A DNA stretch of 64,000 nucleotides, taken from the NCBI GenBank assembly GCA_029891385.1, contig JAIWQS010000093.1:868001-932000 (forward strand), written 5' to 3'. A program made the position numbers and the translations under genes. This stretch comes from Erythroxylum novogranatense (Eukaryota; Streptophyta; Magnoliopsida; Malpighiales; Erythroxylaceae). Positions within the stretch are counted from its first letter, which is position 1. Each line of letters starts with the position of its first letter. Under the pieces are notes generated by a model that saw nothing but the letters and a program-made list of their open reading frames with translations, was not told where the DNA came from and did no database searches. This document shows, piece after piece, positions 45,740 to 57,870 of this stretch.

Positions 45740-46800
45740 TAGGATGACGTATTGTTCACAAAAGATGATGAGCCTACTACCTATGAAGAGGTTCTGAAGA
45801 GTTCAGAGTCTCAGAAATGGCTTCATGCCATGCAGGCCGAAATGGAATCCATGTATGAAAACCAGGTATGGACTTTGGTTGAGGCACAGAAGGAATAAAA
45901 CCCATAGGGTGCAAATGGGTTTTCAAAAGAAACCGAAATGGATGGTAATGTAATTACCTATAAAGCAAGGCTTGTGGCTAAAGGTTTTAAATCAAAGACA
46001 AGGAGTTGACTACGACGAGACCTTCAGCCCAGTAGCAATGCTTAAATCCATTAGAATACTCCTAGCCATTGCCACTCATTATGATTATGAGATATGACAA
46101 ATGGATGTGAAGACAGCTTTCCTAAATGGAAATCTAGCTGAGGATGTGTATATGACACAACCTGAGGGCTTCACCTCCTATGATGGCGAAAAGGTATGCA
46201 AGCTTCAGAAATCCATCTATGGATTGAAGCAAGCATCCAGGAGTTGGAATATCCGTTTTGATGAGGTAATCAAAGAGTTTGGTTTCTCACAAAATCCGGA
46301 TGAATACTGTGTGTATAAGAAGGTTAATGGGATTGCAAACGTATTCCTTGTGCTATATGTGGATGACATATTATTACTAGGAAGCGATGTCTCTATCTTT
46401 TAATCGATCAAGATTTGGTTGTCAAACAATTTTCCATGAAAGACCTGGTGAAGCAACTTATATCCTTGGGATAAAGATCTATAGAGATAGATCAAAAAGG
46501 TTGCTTGGTCTTTCACAATCAACTTACATAGACAAGATGCTAAAGAGGTTTAGCATGGAGCAATCCAAGAGAGGGTACCTTCCCGTGACTCATGGGATAA
46601 CACTCTCAAAATCTATGTGTCCTAAGACACAAGATGAGAGGATGCGCATGAATATGATCCCGTATGCATCTGCGGTTGGATCTATCATGCACGCAATGTT
46701 ATATACGAGACCCGATGTATCATATGCTCTAAGTATTTACGAGCAGATACCAATCGGATCCTAGTGAGGATCACTGGGTGGCTGTCAAGAATATCCTTAA
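45740..46800 (+). pseudogene. F unit 1: reverse transcriptase
   Basis: Landmarks in order: EEVLKSSESQKWLHAMQAEM (about 45787), GCKWVFK-type segment (about 45908), YDETFSPVA (about 46012), MDVKTAFLNGNLAEDVYM (46101), SIYGLKQASRSWN (about 46215), catalytic YVDD (46356-46367) and TYILGIKIYRDRSK (about 46457). A stop lies just before MDVKTAF (TGA where the family has Trp), and further shifts flank 46390-46440, so no full-length RT can be made. Pol order integrase before RT marks Ty1/copia. Confidence 0.85.
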
Positions 46801-47331
46801 GTACTTACGATGAACTAAGGATGTTTTCTTGATATATGGGGATGGAGATCTCCAAGTGAGCGGGTATACAGATGCCAGTTTTCAATCGATAAGGATGATT
46901 CCAAATCCCAATCAGTTATGTATTCACATCTAATCTACGAGGCGATCAGTTGGAAGAGTTCCAAACAAGAGACGCATTGTCGATTCAACAATCGGTAGAG
47001 TAGATTGCCGCCTGTAGCGCAAAGGAAGCCGTTTGATCAAGAAGTTCATTATCGAACTTGGTGTGGTTCCTAGAAGTGATGGGCCCATACTGGTTGTATT
47101 GTGACAACAATGGGGCTATTCTTGAGCGAAGGAACCAAGGTCTCATCAACGATCCAAACACGTACTCCGAGATATCATTTGATAAGGGAGATCATAGGAC
47201 GTGGTGATGTCCGGAGACGAGAGTTCCCACCAGCGAATATTCTCGATCCGCTGACGAAGCCATTGTCACAAAAGAGTTTTGATTCTCATGTACTACTTTA
47301 TGGCATTAGATATCAAGGCGATTGGCTTTAG
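46801..47331 (+). pseudogene. F unit 1: RNase H
   Basis: VFLIYGDGDLQVSGYTDASF (about 46817) and WKSSKQET (about 46951) mark copia RNase H; DPLTKPLSQKSFDSHV (about 47243) and the end RYQGDWL at 47331 are the polyprotein C-terminus. Small losses relative to unit 2 (for example around 47010 and 47120) break the frame. Confidence 0.8.
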
Positions 47332-47334
47332 GTC

Positions 47335-47345
47335 AAGTGGGAGAT
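47335..47345 (+). promoter_or_regulatory. Polypurine tract of F unit 1
   Basis: AAGTGGGAGAT directly before LTR2 (TGTTAGAG at 47346), the usual copia plus-strand primer. The same tract precedes LTR3 at 59077-59087. Confidence 0.85.
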
Positions 47346-48622
47346 TGTTAGAGTAGTGCCCTAAAGGCAATCGCCTTTAGCGCATTTTGTACAAATTTGT
47401 GTACAATCTTTATAAATAAATAAAGAAAGGCATATTTCATTAATTTGTTGTTCATAATTTATGAACTGATATAGATCTGTAATCAAATTAATGAAGTCCA
47501 TGATATATGACATAGCATGAAGGAAATTATGATGTGATCACACTCACCGAGATTCCTATCATATGCAATTATGTCATTATCTAAATTATCCTAGTCATAG
47601 GATTCCGAGACCGACATCAGAATCCGGAAAGATTAGCACATCTCATGCTCCTTGATTTGATCAGCGGTGGATCTCGAAGCTGTAAATATGAAATATTTGG
47701 GTTGAGATGTGGATGTTTACTAGAGGTAGTAAGTACATTGGATGACACGCCATGAGATCATCACATGGATGTCCTATTCTAATGTCGGTGATAATCTCAT
47801 CATAGCAATGGTGCAAGTATCCTTAGACTTGAGGTGCTCGAGGATATCTTGGATCTTGATTACGTGCTTTGACTCCATTCCTTGTTGCCTTACACAGAGG
47901 TCGCTCATAGGGTGGTGATTGGTGCAGTTTGAGGTATTCAAGGTAATTGAGTAGCCAATAGAGGATTCACCACTTCGTGATAGCGAAGATGATACCCATG
48001 GCCTCTTATCGGTCATTACTTAGAAATCTCGACCGGAGTATGTATGTCGTGAAGAGTGTCTTGATGACATATAAAGTAATGAGTCCAGTGACAAGAAGCT
48101 GAACTAACTTGGACTAGATTTGGCGTAGTCGATCTAGTGAGAGTTGACACATTGCCCATACTCATAACCAAGTGGGGTATAGCATGGTGAAAGGACTAAT
48201 TGCACCTGTAATTATCTATGGAAGGGTTAAGTGATATGGTCCATGATGAATATATATTCATTAAATCAAACCAATTACTTTCCGGTCAATTGGGGGTCAT
48301 GATGTGTTGCTAGATACCGCTCATGACTTGCTTAGATTAAGTGTTAATCTAAGTGGCCAACATAACCGGAACCTAATGGGTCACACGATAAGAGTGTCTC
48401 GGAGAATTAAATAAAATAGTTTTGGATAGAGATCCAATATATGGAGAGCAATAGGATTAAATGGATCCCGATGAGATCGAGATATGTCCGATGAGATCGC
48501 GACATCGATATTGCTAAAAAGGTTTTGGGTTTTTCCCATATCGGGACCCGATAGGACCGACCCAAGTGTGATGGACCACTTGATAATATATATACATATA
48601 TATATATGATTAATTAATTAAA

Positions 48623-48665
<43 letters not shown>

Positions 48666-49213
48666 AGTCGTGGATGGAGGAGAAGAAGCATGGAAGCTTC
48701 TTTATTTTGTTTAGTCATCACTTTCATTAAATGGCTAAAAGACAAAATGGAAAAGTGAAAAGGTGATGATCTTCGTGGCTTATGGGCATGAAAGATTAAA
48801 AGGAGTTTCTTTGGTCTTGGTCGGCGATGATCGTTGGCTTTAAAGAGTGAGGAAGGTTTTAAAACTTAAGTGTTAAGTTTTTGAAAGAGGAGACCCTGAA
48901 GCTTCCATATTCTTCATCATCTTCAAAGTTTCATCTCTTCTTCTCAAGCTCCTCCATCGTGTTTCTCCAGCTCTCCATAGAACAAAGGTAAGATCTAGCG
49001 GTCTTTAATTTGTTCTAACTATTCCAGGTCAAAGGGTTTGTCCGGTTAGGTTCTCCGATCTTTGCGTGGATACCGTTAGAGGCGGTCTCCTTTGGTCGTT
49101 CGGTTTGAGTTTGTTATATATATACTCATGGATCACGGCTTTCGGGAAGGTCCCTAACAAAATTTTTTGTTTTCAGACTGTGGGCATGTGATGCTCACAC
49201 CGGATTTTCTCCG
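47346..49213 (+). repeat. F LTR2, shared by both F units
   Basis: Full LTR collinear with LTR1. It follows the polypurine tract of unit 1 and is itself followed by a primer site and the unit 2 leader, so it is the 3' LTR of one unit and the 5' LTR of the next. The TA tract is longer than in LTR1. A partial repeat of CGATGAGATCGNGAnAT occurs near 48470-48505. Donor GTAAGA at 48988. Confidence 0.9.
48590..48662. repeat. Expanded (TA)n tract in F LTR2
   Basis: TATATACATATATATATATG, then ATTAATTAATTAAATAATTA and a pure TA run of about 36 bp, at the place of the presumed TATA region; LTR1 has about 20 bp of TA there. Confidence 0.8.
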
Positions 49214-49246
49214 GTGGTATCGAGCCACTTGTGTCGTATATAACAA

Positions 49247-49251
49247 CAAAC
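49247..49251. repeat. Target-site duplication of H, left copy (CAAAC, imperfect)
   Basis: CAAAC precedes H; GAAAC (53631-53635) follows it. Unit 1 shows the empty site as ACAACGAAACCATGAC, so the duplicated word was GAAAC and the left G has been lost or changed. Confidence 0.7.
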
Positions 49252-50201
49252 CGATAGAATATACTTTATATATTCTTTATTTGGTTTTGGCATTTTTAAA
49301 TTGGACATTTTAAAGATGTGCCTTAATTAGAATCTTGAAGATTGGATAAGCGTGGATTGAGATTGGAAGTAAAATCCAAATTGGTATACTTGTGGTGTTG
49401 GTTGTTCAACGTAATCTTTTTGAAAAGGATTCTTGGTTATCTTATGTAAATCCATTTTGAAAAGGATTCTCTATCTCTGACTCTTTTGTGAGGTTGCGTG
49501 AATAATGGATGGTGGATTTTGATTGTTTCTCGCCGACGTGGAATAGGTGATGTGGTATTCTTTGATCCGACGATTTTCTCTAGTCCGGTGGGTGAAAAAC
49601 CATGTGGGTTTTGTGGGGTTTTTTGCTGCGTTTTCTTTACCGACTTTGTTACATTGTTGGTGTTGTTAGTTGGTGAGGTGATTTTGTGTGCGATTATACA
49701 CCATCGAAGTGTGAACAACGATGCATGTGTCTTAATGTGGAGATTGGCGGTGAGTTTACGGATCTTGATCTTTGTTGAAGTTGTTTCTTGGGTGTAGCAA
49801 GATACCGCTATTAGTCTGCAGTGAATGAGTTGAATCAAGATTGTCGAAGTTCGTGATTTTATTTGTTCTTTGTCTTTGAGTAGAAATAGCTTGAAAAATC
49901 CTCGACGAGGTTAACACGTGTTAGTCGTGTTATTGGCGTGAAGATCTTTCACGGTAGTTAGCTTTTGGGTTAGTTACATAGATTGGGTATTACGAAATTG
50001 ATCAATCCTTGTAACTTTTGGAAACTACTGATGAAAGAAATTAATCTGGTGAGGCCCATGAGACGAGGAGCAAGTTTGCCGAGCTGCGTTACCAAGCGTC
50101 GGCGTGTTATTTAGTGTTTCACTCTTGCGATTGCTAAATTATTTGTGCTGGAAAATTTGTCTTAGGAAATTTGCGAAATTATTGACAATTTATGTCCTTC
50201 A
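49252..50201 (+). repeat. 5' LTR of H
   Basis: Collinear with 52665-53630. Differences are mainly short indels near CTG, CCG and C runs (for example around 49480, 49530 and 49580). A 99-codon open frame (49498-49797) inside the LTR is not kept in the second copy. Confidence 0.85.
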
Positions 50202-50203
50202 AT

Positions 50204-50218
50204 TGGTATCAAAGCGGG
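50204..50218 (+). promoter_or_regulatory. Primer-binding site of H
   Basis: TGGTATCAAAGCGGG, two bases after the LTR. Confidence 0.85.
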
Positions 50219-50270
50219 TCACCAATTCAGAACTTGGTAGCAAGTTAGTGCAGATCCGAGATTCGCAGAT

Positions 50271-52163
50271 ATGGCTACGAGAGAGGGTGCATCAATCACC
50301 AGACCTCCGTTATTGGATGGATCAAATTATCCATCATGGAAATCCGGATGAAATTTTTATTCAAGCTCAAAGTACGAGAGCACGGCATTCGAAGAGTACG
50401 TGGTTAGACGCATCCTATGTTCATTGATGATAAAGGAGAGGAAGTTCAAAGATCCGTCTGAATGGACTAGAGTGGAAGAAGAAAGGCTGGGAATTCAAGC
50501 GATGCATGTGATATTCAAGGTCATTGATGAAGGGCGCTTCTATGATTTCGTGTGAAAAGAAAAGAAGCATGGGATGTTTTGCAAACCATTCATGAAGGAT
50601 CAAAATCATGATATCTTCAAAACTACAAATGCTAGTATGCGATTCAAGAATTGAAGATGGAAGAGCATGAGACAATTGAAGAATTCCATGAAAAGCGAGA
50701 GATATTACGAATCAAGCTCATCAATTGGGAAAGAAGTACTCCAATGTGAAGCTCGTGAAGAAGACACGAGATCATTGCCATTCGAGATTCATTCCAAAAT
50801 TGCAGCAATAGAGGAGGCTCATAATATTGATAATTTATCATTAGAAAGTTATCGGATTCTCACAAATTTTGAGATGAATCTTTTGAGGGGAAAACAAGAA
50901 AGAAGCAAAGGATTGGCATTACAGGTGGATGCCGAAAAGAATGTGAGTAATGTTAAAGATGAGTCCGATGTGAATGAAGATATGATTTTGCTCGCTCGAA
51001 ATTTCGGTAAATGGCTGAAAAGAATGAAGAATGCAGATCGATTCTAGACAATATAGTGGAAGTTCATCAGTAATAACGAAGACAACAAGTCAAGGCACAA
51101 AGAGGCTAATGGAAGGAAAGAAGAATACTGATGTCATGAATGTCGTGGATTTGGACATATTCAATCCGAATGTGCTAACACGTTGAAGAAACAAAGAGGA
51201 AAGTCCTTCACAACCACCTGGAGTGAAAATGAATTTGAAAGTGATTTCGGCAGTGAGGAAGAAATGATAAATAATGCAAAGACCTTGGTTGCATTACAAA
51301 GAAAATCCGATTACTTGTCTAGCGAATCGAGAAGGAAGTGATAGCGAGTAACAGGAGAAGACTTGAAAATTTCGAATCAGCTTAGCCCGAATTCAATTTC
51401 AGACTATGACAAAGGATGTGAGCATTATGATGATGAAGTTGAGAATACCCATGAGAACTACAAAGCTTTGTATGAAAAATTGATGAAAATGCACGAAAAA
51501 GAATGAGAGTTTGAAAGAGGAGAATCTTAATTGAAAAATACTATGCAAGAATTAGAAAAGAAGTGGCATTGACTTGGATGAACTTGGTGATGCAAGAATG
51601 AAATTAATAAAAATCTTAAAAGGGGTTGAGGATGTTGAATGGAGGCACGGAAAACTAGATAAATTGTTGGAAATTGGTAAAGTTAAAGGGATCTTCAAGG
51701 CATAGGTTATAAAGGTGAGTGTTCCAAAGTGAATGAAGAAAAGTTTAAAATGTCCAGATCAGCCCAAGAAGTAGAAGCACCGAAAAAGAGTGATAGATTT
51801 ATACCTACATGTCATTTTTGTGGAGTCATTGGGCATATAAGGCCAAGGTGTTATCAATTATTACAAATGATATTTCAAAGGGGCCAAAATCGAAAATCTA
51901 GACGTTCTCCATTAAGTTTCCAGCAGCATCCCATGGTATCGAAGCAAGTTTGGATTAGAAAGGGTCAGGTACAAGCACAAAAATGTAGTGAAGGGAAAAC
52001 CAGAAAATGCCCAGATTTGCAGTTAGTTACTGTTAAGGAAGTAACTGCAAAACCAGGAGAAATTCCAGTTACTTCAGATGATGATGCAGCAGAATCACTA
52101 GATGACAATCAAAACCGAGGGTCTTCATCTGAATCCAAGAAACCATCCAAGAGAAAATGTTGA
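50271..52163 (+). pseudogene. H: gag with two zinc knuckles
   Basis: Starts at ATG 50271 (MATREGASITRPPLLDGSNY), the conserved N-terminus of SIRE/Maximus-type Gag. A central helical part (HSKIAAIEEAHNIDNLSLES..., 50667-51047) corresponds to the UBN2-type gag domain. Knuckle 1 is CHECRGFGHIQSEC (51132-51173); knuckle 2 is CHFCGVIGHIRPRC (51810-51851). The last open part is 51729-52163. Several frameshifts and stops interrupt it. No protease, integrase or RT follows. Confidence 0.8.
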
Positions 52164-52664
52164 GGATGTGAGCGAAAGAAGTAAAACAAAAGAAAGAAAA
52201 AGGGTTGATTATCAAGAACTTAAAGGAAACTCGTGTTATACATCTTCATTCGAGCCAAAGAAAAACGCCAGGTTTGAGATTCTTCGAAGGGCACAGGGAC
52301 AGTGTGCTTTATATTTTTGAAGTATTTTTTTTAATGGTGGTAAATTATGATATTGACGTGTTTATGATTCTTCCGCTGCATTTATTGGTGATTATTATGA
52401 TTGTGATTTTGTTTCAAGAAGTAGACATCAGATTGTTTATGATGAATGCTCCATTCAGGGGGAGATTTCAGATATGTATTTAACTATTCGTCTTATTTTT
52501 TGGCATCTTTGTGTCCCAAGGGGGAGAAATTTGGACGATTGGTGTTCTTTGAAACTTGATGATTGATGAAGGGGGAGCAATGTGAATCTTATCTTTATAT
52601 GTCCAAATATGATTATTTATGTTGAGTACTAGAGTTGTGACAAAAATGCCAAAAAGGGGGAGAT
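52164..52664 (+). other. H: non-coding 3' interior with two purine runs
   Basis: Follows gag and has no pol motif. Purine runs AAGGGGGAGAAAT (about 52520) and GAAGGGGGAGCAAT (about 52569) precede the terminal AAAAAGGGGGAGAT tract, so there may be extra polypurine-like primers. Confidence 0.6.
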
Positions 52665-53630
52665 TGTTAGAATATACTTTATATATTCTTTATTTGGTTT
52701 TGGCATTTTTAAATTGGACATTTTAAAGATGTGCCTTAATTAGATACTGAAGATTGGATAGTGCGTGGATTGGGATTGGAAGTAAAATCCAAATTGGTAT
52801 ACTTGTGGTGTTGGTTGTTCAACGTAATCCTTTTTGAAAAGGATTCTTGGTTATCTTATGTAAATCCATTTTTGAAAAGGATTCTCCTATCTACGGCTCT
52901 TTTGTGAGGTTGCGTGAATAATGGATGGTGGATTTTGATTGTTTCTTGGCTGACGTGGAATAGGTGATGTGGTATTCTTTGATCGGCGATTTTCTCTAGG
53001 TGCCGTGGGTGAAAATTGTGTGGGTTTTGTGGGGGTTTCTTTGCTGCGCTTTTTCTTTCTTGACTTTGTTACATTGTTGGTGTTGTTAGTTGGTGAGGTG
53101 ATTTTTGTGTGCAGTATTATACAGCCATCAGTGTGTGAACAACAGACAGTGTCTTGTGTGGAGATTGGCGGCTGAGTTTCTAGACTGCTGATGCTGTTGA
53201 AGTTGTTTCTTGGGTGTAGCAGTATACCGCTATTAGTCTGCGAAGTGACAGAGTTCAGAACTGAAGATTGTTGAGTTCGTGATTTTATTTGTTCTTTGTC
53301 TTTGAGTAGAAATAGCTTGAAAAATCCTCTGACGAGGTTAACACGTGTTGGTCGTGTTATTGGGCGTGAAGATCTTTCACGGGTAGTTAGCTTTTGGGTT
53401 AGTTACATAGATTGGGTATTACGAAATTGATCAATCCTTGTAACTTTTGGAAACTACGATGAAAGAAATTAATCTAGGTGAGGGCCCCGCAGACGTAGGC
53501 AAGTTTGCCGAACTGCGTTACCAAACGTCGGCGTGTTATTTGGTGTTTCTCTCTTGCGATTGCTAAATTATTTGTGCTGGAAAATTTGTCTTAGGAAATC
53601 TGCGAAATTGTTGACAATTTATTTCCTTCA
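52665..53630 (+). repeat. 3' LTR of H
   Basis: TGTTAGAATATAC to TTTCCTTCA. Followed by GAAAC and unit 2 leader sequence that matches unit 1 from 41393. Confidence 0.88.
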
Positions 53631-55650
53631 GAAACCATGACTAGGTTGGAGTTGCTATAGCTTGTGATGATGATGCATGTTGTACGTATTGAATTTCGAA
53701 TTCAGTATGAGATATAGTTTTTGAAATTTTCTTACCCAGATATGTTCACAAGATGTTGTTTCATATGTCTGTGGAAGCCCGGAATTTATCAATGTGATTT
53801 GATATGGTTTTGCTAATTTATTCCCTAATGTGCTGGGTGCTGTCTTTGTGCACATTCACTGAACAGGCATGCCTATAAATTCGATAATAAATTGTAGAAA
53901 AATGGTTTTTTGGATTTTCTTTCACCTACATGTCCCTAAGATGTTTATGAATGTCTATGTGGATGGAAAAATGTTTTCGAGGTGATTTACTATTTATTTG
54001 ATAATTTATTGTGTGCTGCTGGGAATAGCTGTGTTAAGGAACACAGATTTTGCATTGGCTTTGTTGCTGAGGTTGAATGAGTTTTTGATAGAAATAAATC
54101 CTGAAAAATTCATGGAGCATGCTGGGAACATTTAGTGACCTATTTAATTTTCTCAGAATTTATTGAAATTGTTTCAATGGGTTTTTCAAGAAAAACATAG
54201 AACTTGGCAGTTTTGAGAAAATTGCTGGAGTTGTTTTGTTTGAACTAAGAAATTGTGTAGATTTCAGTTACAATGCCTTGGATCATTTTTAATGTTATTA
54301 AAAATGTGTTACATTGATGTTGTATGCTTGCCTAAATGAATTTTTTGAAATTAGGTTTTCAAATAATTTTCGGATGTCAAATGTGTCTCATTAGCGTCTC
54401 GTTAGTATATTCCCTTATCTTGATTGTTTTGGCCGTCACAAATTTTGTGACCAGTGTCAAGTAGTCTTGATAAAGTGTAGACTACCTAGAGATACTTAGA
54501 TTGATAATTTGATATTCTCGAATTATTTGGAAATCCAAGTGAATAACAGATATTCATCGATTTCAAATTCTTCATATATAGTTTTGACTATATATGGTAA
54601 GCAACAATGAAAGTGTTTCATTGGTACATCAAGGTAAAGTGTATTAGACTTGGTATTGTGAATTTGAACTATACTTAATTGAGAAATTAGCCAATTAAGA
54701 TAGCAATTCCAACTGCACAAGTCGACTTATCGCTCCTAACTCGATTTTGTTTGTTGTAATCAGACGTATAAGTCGACTCGCATAATTGTACAAATCGACT
54801 TGTTAGGTATAGCTGCATAAATCGACTTCACACATGCATAAGTCGACTTATTAGAGGCATAAGTCGACTTATACATACACAAGTCCACTTATAACATGCA
54901 AGGAGGGATGATGGATGATTTTAGGTATAAACTCAATGTGATTGATCGTATGCCTAAATCATTCCATATAGTCATAGTGACTATAATCCTACGACTTGAG
55001 AAGAAGAAGATGAGACACGAAAACCCTCAAATCATATGAAAGCTAACGCCTTCCATTAATATGGGGAGAACTGAGTTCTTATAGAGTTGGGCTGTTGGGA
55101 AAACCCAAGCTCACTCTATACTGGATATGTTCGAACCATGGAAAATGAGATTTTAGGATTAATGGGTGGTTTTCACTAGAAGCGTTGATTTGTTGAGTAA
55201 ACTCAAGGTCAACGTGGATGAGGCGAATTGGGTAGTGTACATCAGATGTACACGCATCAAGAGTTGATAACCCAATGTGTGCATACATCAAAAGTTGATA
55301 GCACTAGTGATAGTTGCACCTAAGATGGAAGTGGTATGATTGATACCGCCGATTGAACTAAGGTGGCTTGTTGGGCAAACCCAAGGTCATTTTAGGAATG
55401 TCGATATCTATCTATGATACAATTGGTATGACCGATACCTACCGATTGAACTAAGGTGGCTTGTTGGGCAAACCCAAGGTCATTTTAGGAATGTCGACAT
55501 CGCACCCACTAGGACATTTTGTCATAATGTTTCTTGGATTACATCTTTGAGGGTTATGGATTCTATGAAACTAGTGGGAGCTATATGCATATCATGCAAG
55601 TCCTTATGATCATGCATTTAATTCTATTCTAACATCCTTTCTCTTTCCCT
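53631..55650 (+). other. F unit 2 leader (resumed after H)
   Basis: Collinear with 41393-43436, including the AAGTCGACTTAT array (54716-54892), the 94-bp repeat (about 55350 and 55445) and the branch-point/acceptor TTCTAAC...CCCTATAG ending at 55654. With the donor at 48988 it would give an intron that now contains all of H. The first gag ATG of unit 1 reads ATT here; the next ATG is seven bases on. Confidence 0.75.
54716..54892 (+). repeat. AAGTCGACTTAT array in F unit 2 leader
   Basis: Counterpart of 42478-42665. Several words have single changes (AAATCGACTT, AAGTCCACTT); at least three intact AAGTCGACTTAT remain. Confidence 0.85.
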
Positions 55651-55654
55651 ATAG

Positions 55655-56410
55655 GTTATTGAAGATGACTTCAAGTGTGAACTTGCCGCTTATGGAATCC
55701 AACAAGTTAATCGACCAAATTTTCTAGATTGGTGAGAAATCGAGAATTGTTCTCGTGTCCGAGGAATAGGATATATCCTAGATGTTCCACTTCGATCCAC
55801 TATTGCCGATGCTTGATGAGGATCGTAAAAGCATATCGAAACATCTTAAAGACAGCGGTGACATGGCTACCGCATTATGCTTGCCTCGATGTCACCGAGC
55901 TGAAAGCGGATGAGTCCGTGGATGCTCATACCATAGTGTTTCATCTTAGGGAGTTGTTTGATGAGCAAGCTCGGTCGAAAGGTTCGAGACCTCGAGGCTA
56001 CTCTTCACTACTAAGATGACTCGAGGTTCATCTGCAGTGCGGTATAATGAAGATGAATGGGTATATGAGAGATTGGCCGTCTTAGGTTTTGTCATTGATT
56101 ATGAATTAAGTATTGACTTAATTACGGTTGGATTGTCGATAGTTATTCACAGTTTGTGTTAAACTATCGGATGAACCAAGTATCCACAACAATCCACGAG
56201 TTGATCAATCTGCTTCGAAGATGGCAGAGCAAGCTATCAAGAAGGATAGAAGCAAGTGTCGATGGTGGACTCTTCTTGGTTCAAAGAAAAGCAGAAGAAG
56301 AAAAGGTCTAAGAAACCAAAAGGAAGTATAGCGAAGAAAACCAAAGAGATCGCACTGAAGGAACTTGCTTCCATTGTGGCAAGACCGTCACCTTGAAGCT
56401 TTAACCCTAA
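55655..56410 (+). pseudogene. F unit 2: gag
   Basis: Collinear with unit 1 gag, with different small indels. The knuckle at about 56385 lacks one base (AAGACCGTCACC versus AAGACCGGTCACC), so CFHCGKT is followed by a shift. An open stretch 55729-56019 is out of the gag frame over part of its length. Confidence 0.7.
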
Positions 56411-56504
56411 AGTCTATCTGGAGGAATGAAGCGTAAGAAGGCATCGATGCCTCGACTTCTTCGGGTATGTTTGTCATTGAGGTTAATACTATTTCTGATC
56501 ATAA

Positions 56505-56960
56505 CATATGAGTATTAGATACTGGTTGTGGCTCACACATATGCAATGATATCTGAGGCCTCGGGGACGATGAGACAACTCATAAAGGGAGAGGTAGAAC
56601 TGCGTGTGGGAAATGGAGCAAGAGTTGCTGCATTAGCCGTAGGCACTTACTTTTTGTCACTCCCCAGTGGGCTTGTAATTAAATTGGATGATTGTTATTT
56701 TGTACCTGTATTAATAAAGAACATATTGTCTGTTTCTTGTTTAAATAGAGCTGGTTTCCATTTGACTTTTAGTAACAATGGTTGTTCCATTAGTTTGAAT
56801 GGAATGCTTTATGGTACTGGTACTTTATGCAATGGAATTTACATATTAGATATGTCACATCCAATTATGAATGTCAATGACACGAAAAGACATAAATGAG
56901 ATAATTTAAAATCAACTTACTTATGGCATTGTGCTTGGCCATATAAATGAGAGACGATAG
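56505..56960 (+). pseudogene. F unit 2: protease and GAG-pre-integrase
   Basis: Here the protease active site is intact as VLDTGCGSHICND (about 56513-56551). A stop (TGA) follows soon after. A 123-codon open stretch (56528-56899) enters the right frame downstream and carries LRVGNGARVAALAVGTYFLS, LDDCYFVPVLIKNILSVS and DMSHPIMN, typical of copia protease C-terminus and pre-integrase. Confidence 0.78.
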
Positions 56961-57124
56961 ATAAGCTCCATAAGAGTGGTAGTTTAGGGTCATTTGATTA
57001 TGAATCATATGACACATGCGAATCTTGTTTATTAGGCAAGATGACTAAGTTACTCTTTAAGGGAAAGGTGAACGAATGATGGAGTATTAGACCTAATACA
57101 TTCAGATGTATGTGGTCCGATGTC

Positions 57125-57614
57125 CATCCATGCTAGAAGTGGTTATCTTTACTTCATTACCTTTATCGATGACTATTCTCGATATGGGTAATTGTATCTG
57201 ATGAGATACAAATCTGAAGCATTTGAAAAGTTCAAACAATTCAGAAATGAAGTAGAAAACCAACTTGGGAAAAGTATCAAGACATTACAATCTGATCGTG
57301 GTGGGGAATACTTAGACCAAGAGTTTTTGGATTATGTAAGAGATAATGGGATTTTATCTCAATGGACTCCTCCTTACACACCGCAGCACAATGGTGTGGT
57401 AGAAAAGAGAAATCGAACCTTGTTAGACATGGTACGATCAATGATAGGCTTTGCAAAGTTACCAAAATCCTTTTGGGGGTATGCAATCGAGACAGTTGTT
57501 TACTTCCTAAACAGAGTCCCATCAAAGCGATTGATGTTACTCCATATGAGATGTGGACCAACAAAGACCCTATCTTACTCATTTGAAAGTTTGGGGCTGT
57601 CCAAACTTACGTGA
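57125..57614 (+). pseudogene. F unit 2: integrase core
   Basis: Same core as unit 1. A stop codon arises at 57189 (TAC to TAA). The open stretch 57192-57614 then holds D35 (QSDRGGEY) and E71 (NGVVEKRN), 35 residues between. It loses frame at 57530 (KAIDV versus KTVDI in unit 1) through a one-base change in length. Confidence 0.82.
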
Positions 57615-57870
57615 AGAGGACAAAGTCGATAAACTTGATGCAAAATCGATAAGTGTTTGTTAAGTAGGATATCCTAAAGAAACAATGGGATATCAATTCT
57701 ACCTCACGAGGAACAAAAGGTGTTTGTTTCAAAACATGCTGTCTTTTAGAGAAAGAGTTTCTTTTACAAGAAGACGGTGGGGAGCAAAGTTGAACTTGAA
57801 GAAGTTCAAGATCAATGACGCAGATCAATCGCGCTCTGAACACGAAATTGTAACTCATACGAGATGAAGT

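Larger units (their letters stand above)
49252..53630 (+). mobile_element. Element H: gag-only Ty1/copia (SIRE/Maximus-like), 4.4 kb
   Basis: LTRs 49252-50201 and 52665-53630 (TGTTAGAATATAC...TTCCTTCA; the first copy starts CGATAG), primer site at 50204 and polypurine tract AAAAAGGGGGAGAT at 52651-52664. The 2.46-kb interior holds a gag with two CCHC knuckles and then 0.5 kb with no pol domain. Two knuckles and the GGGGGAGATTGTTAG junction point to the SIRE/Maximus branch. Non-autonomous gag-only elements are known in plants as TR-GAG; H fits that plan. Confidence 0.82.

Noticed and set aside
49437..49838. 133-codon minus-strand frame and 99-codon plus-strand frame in the H LTR
   Set aside because: Both lie inside an LTR and are broken in the second copy (52850-53230).
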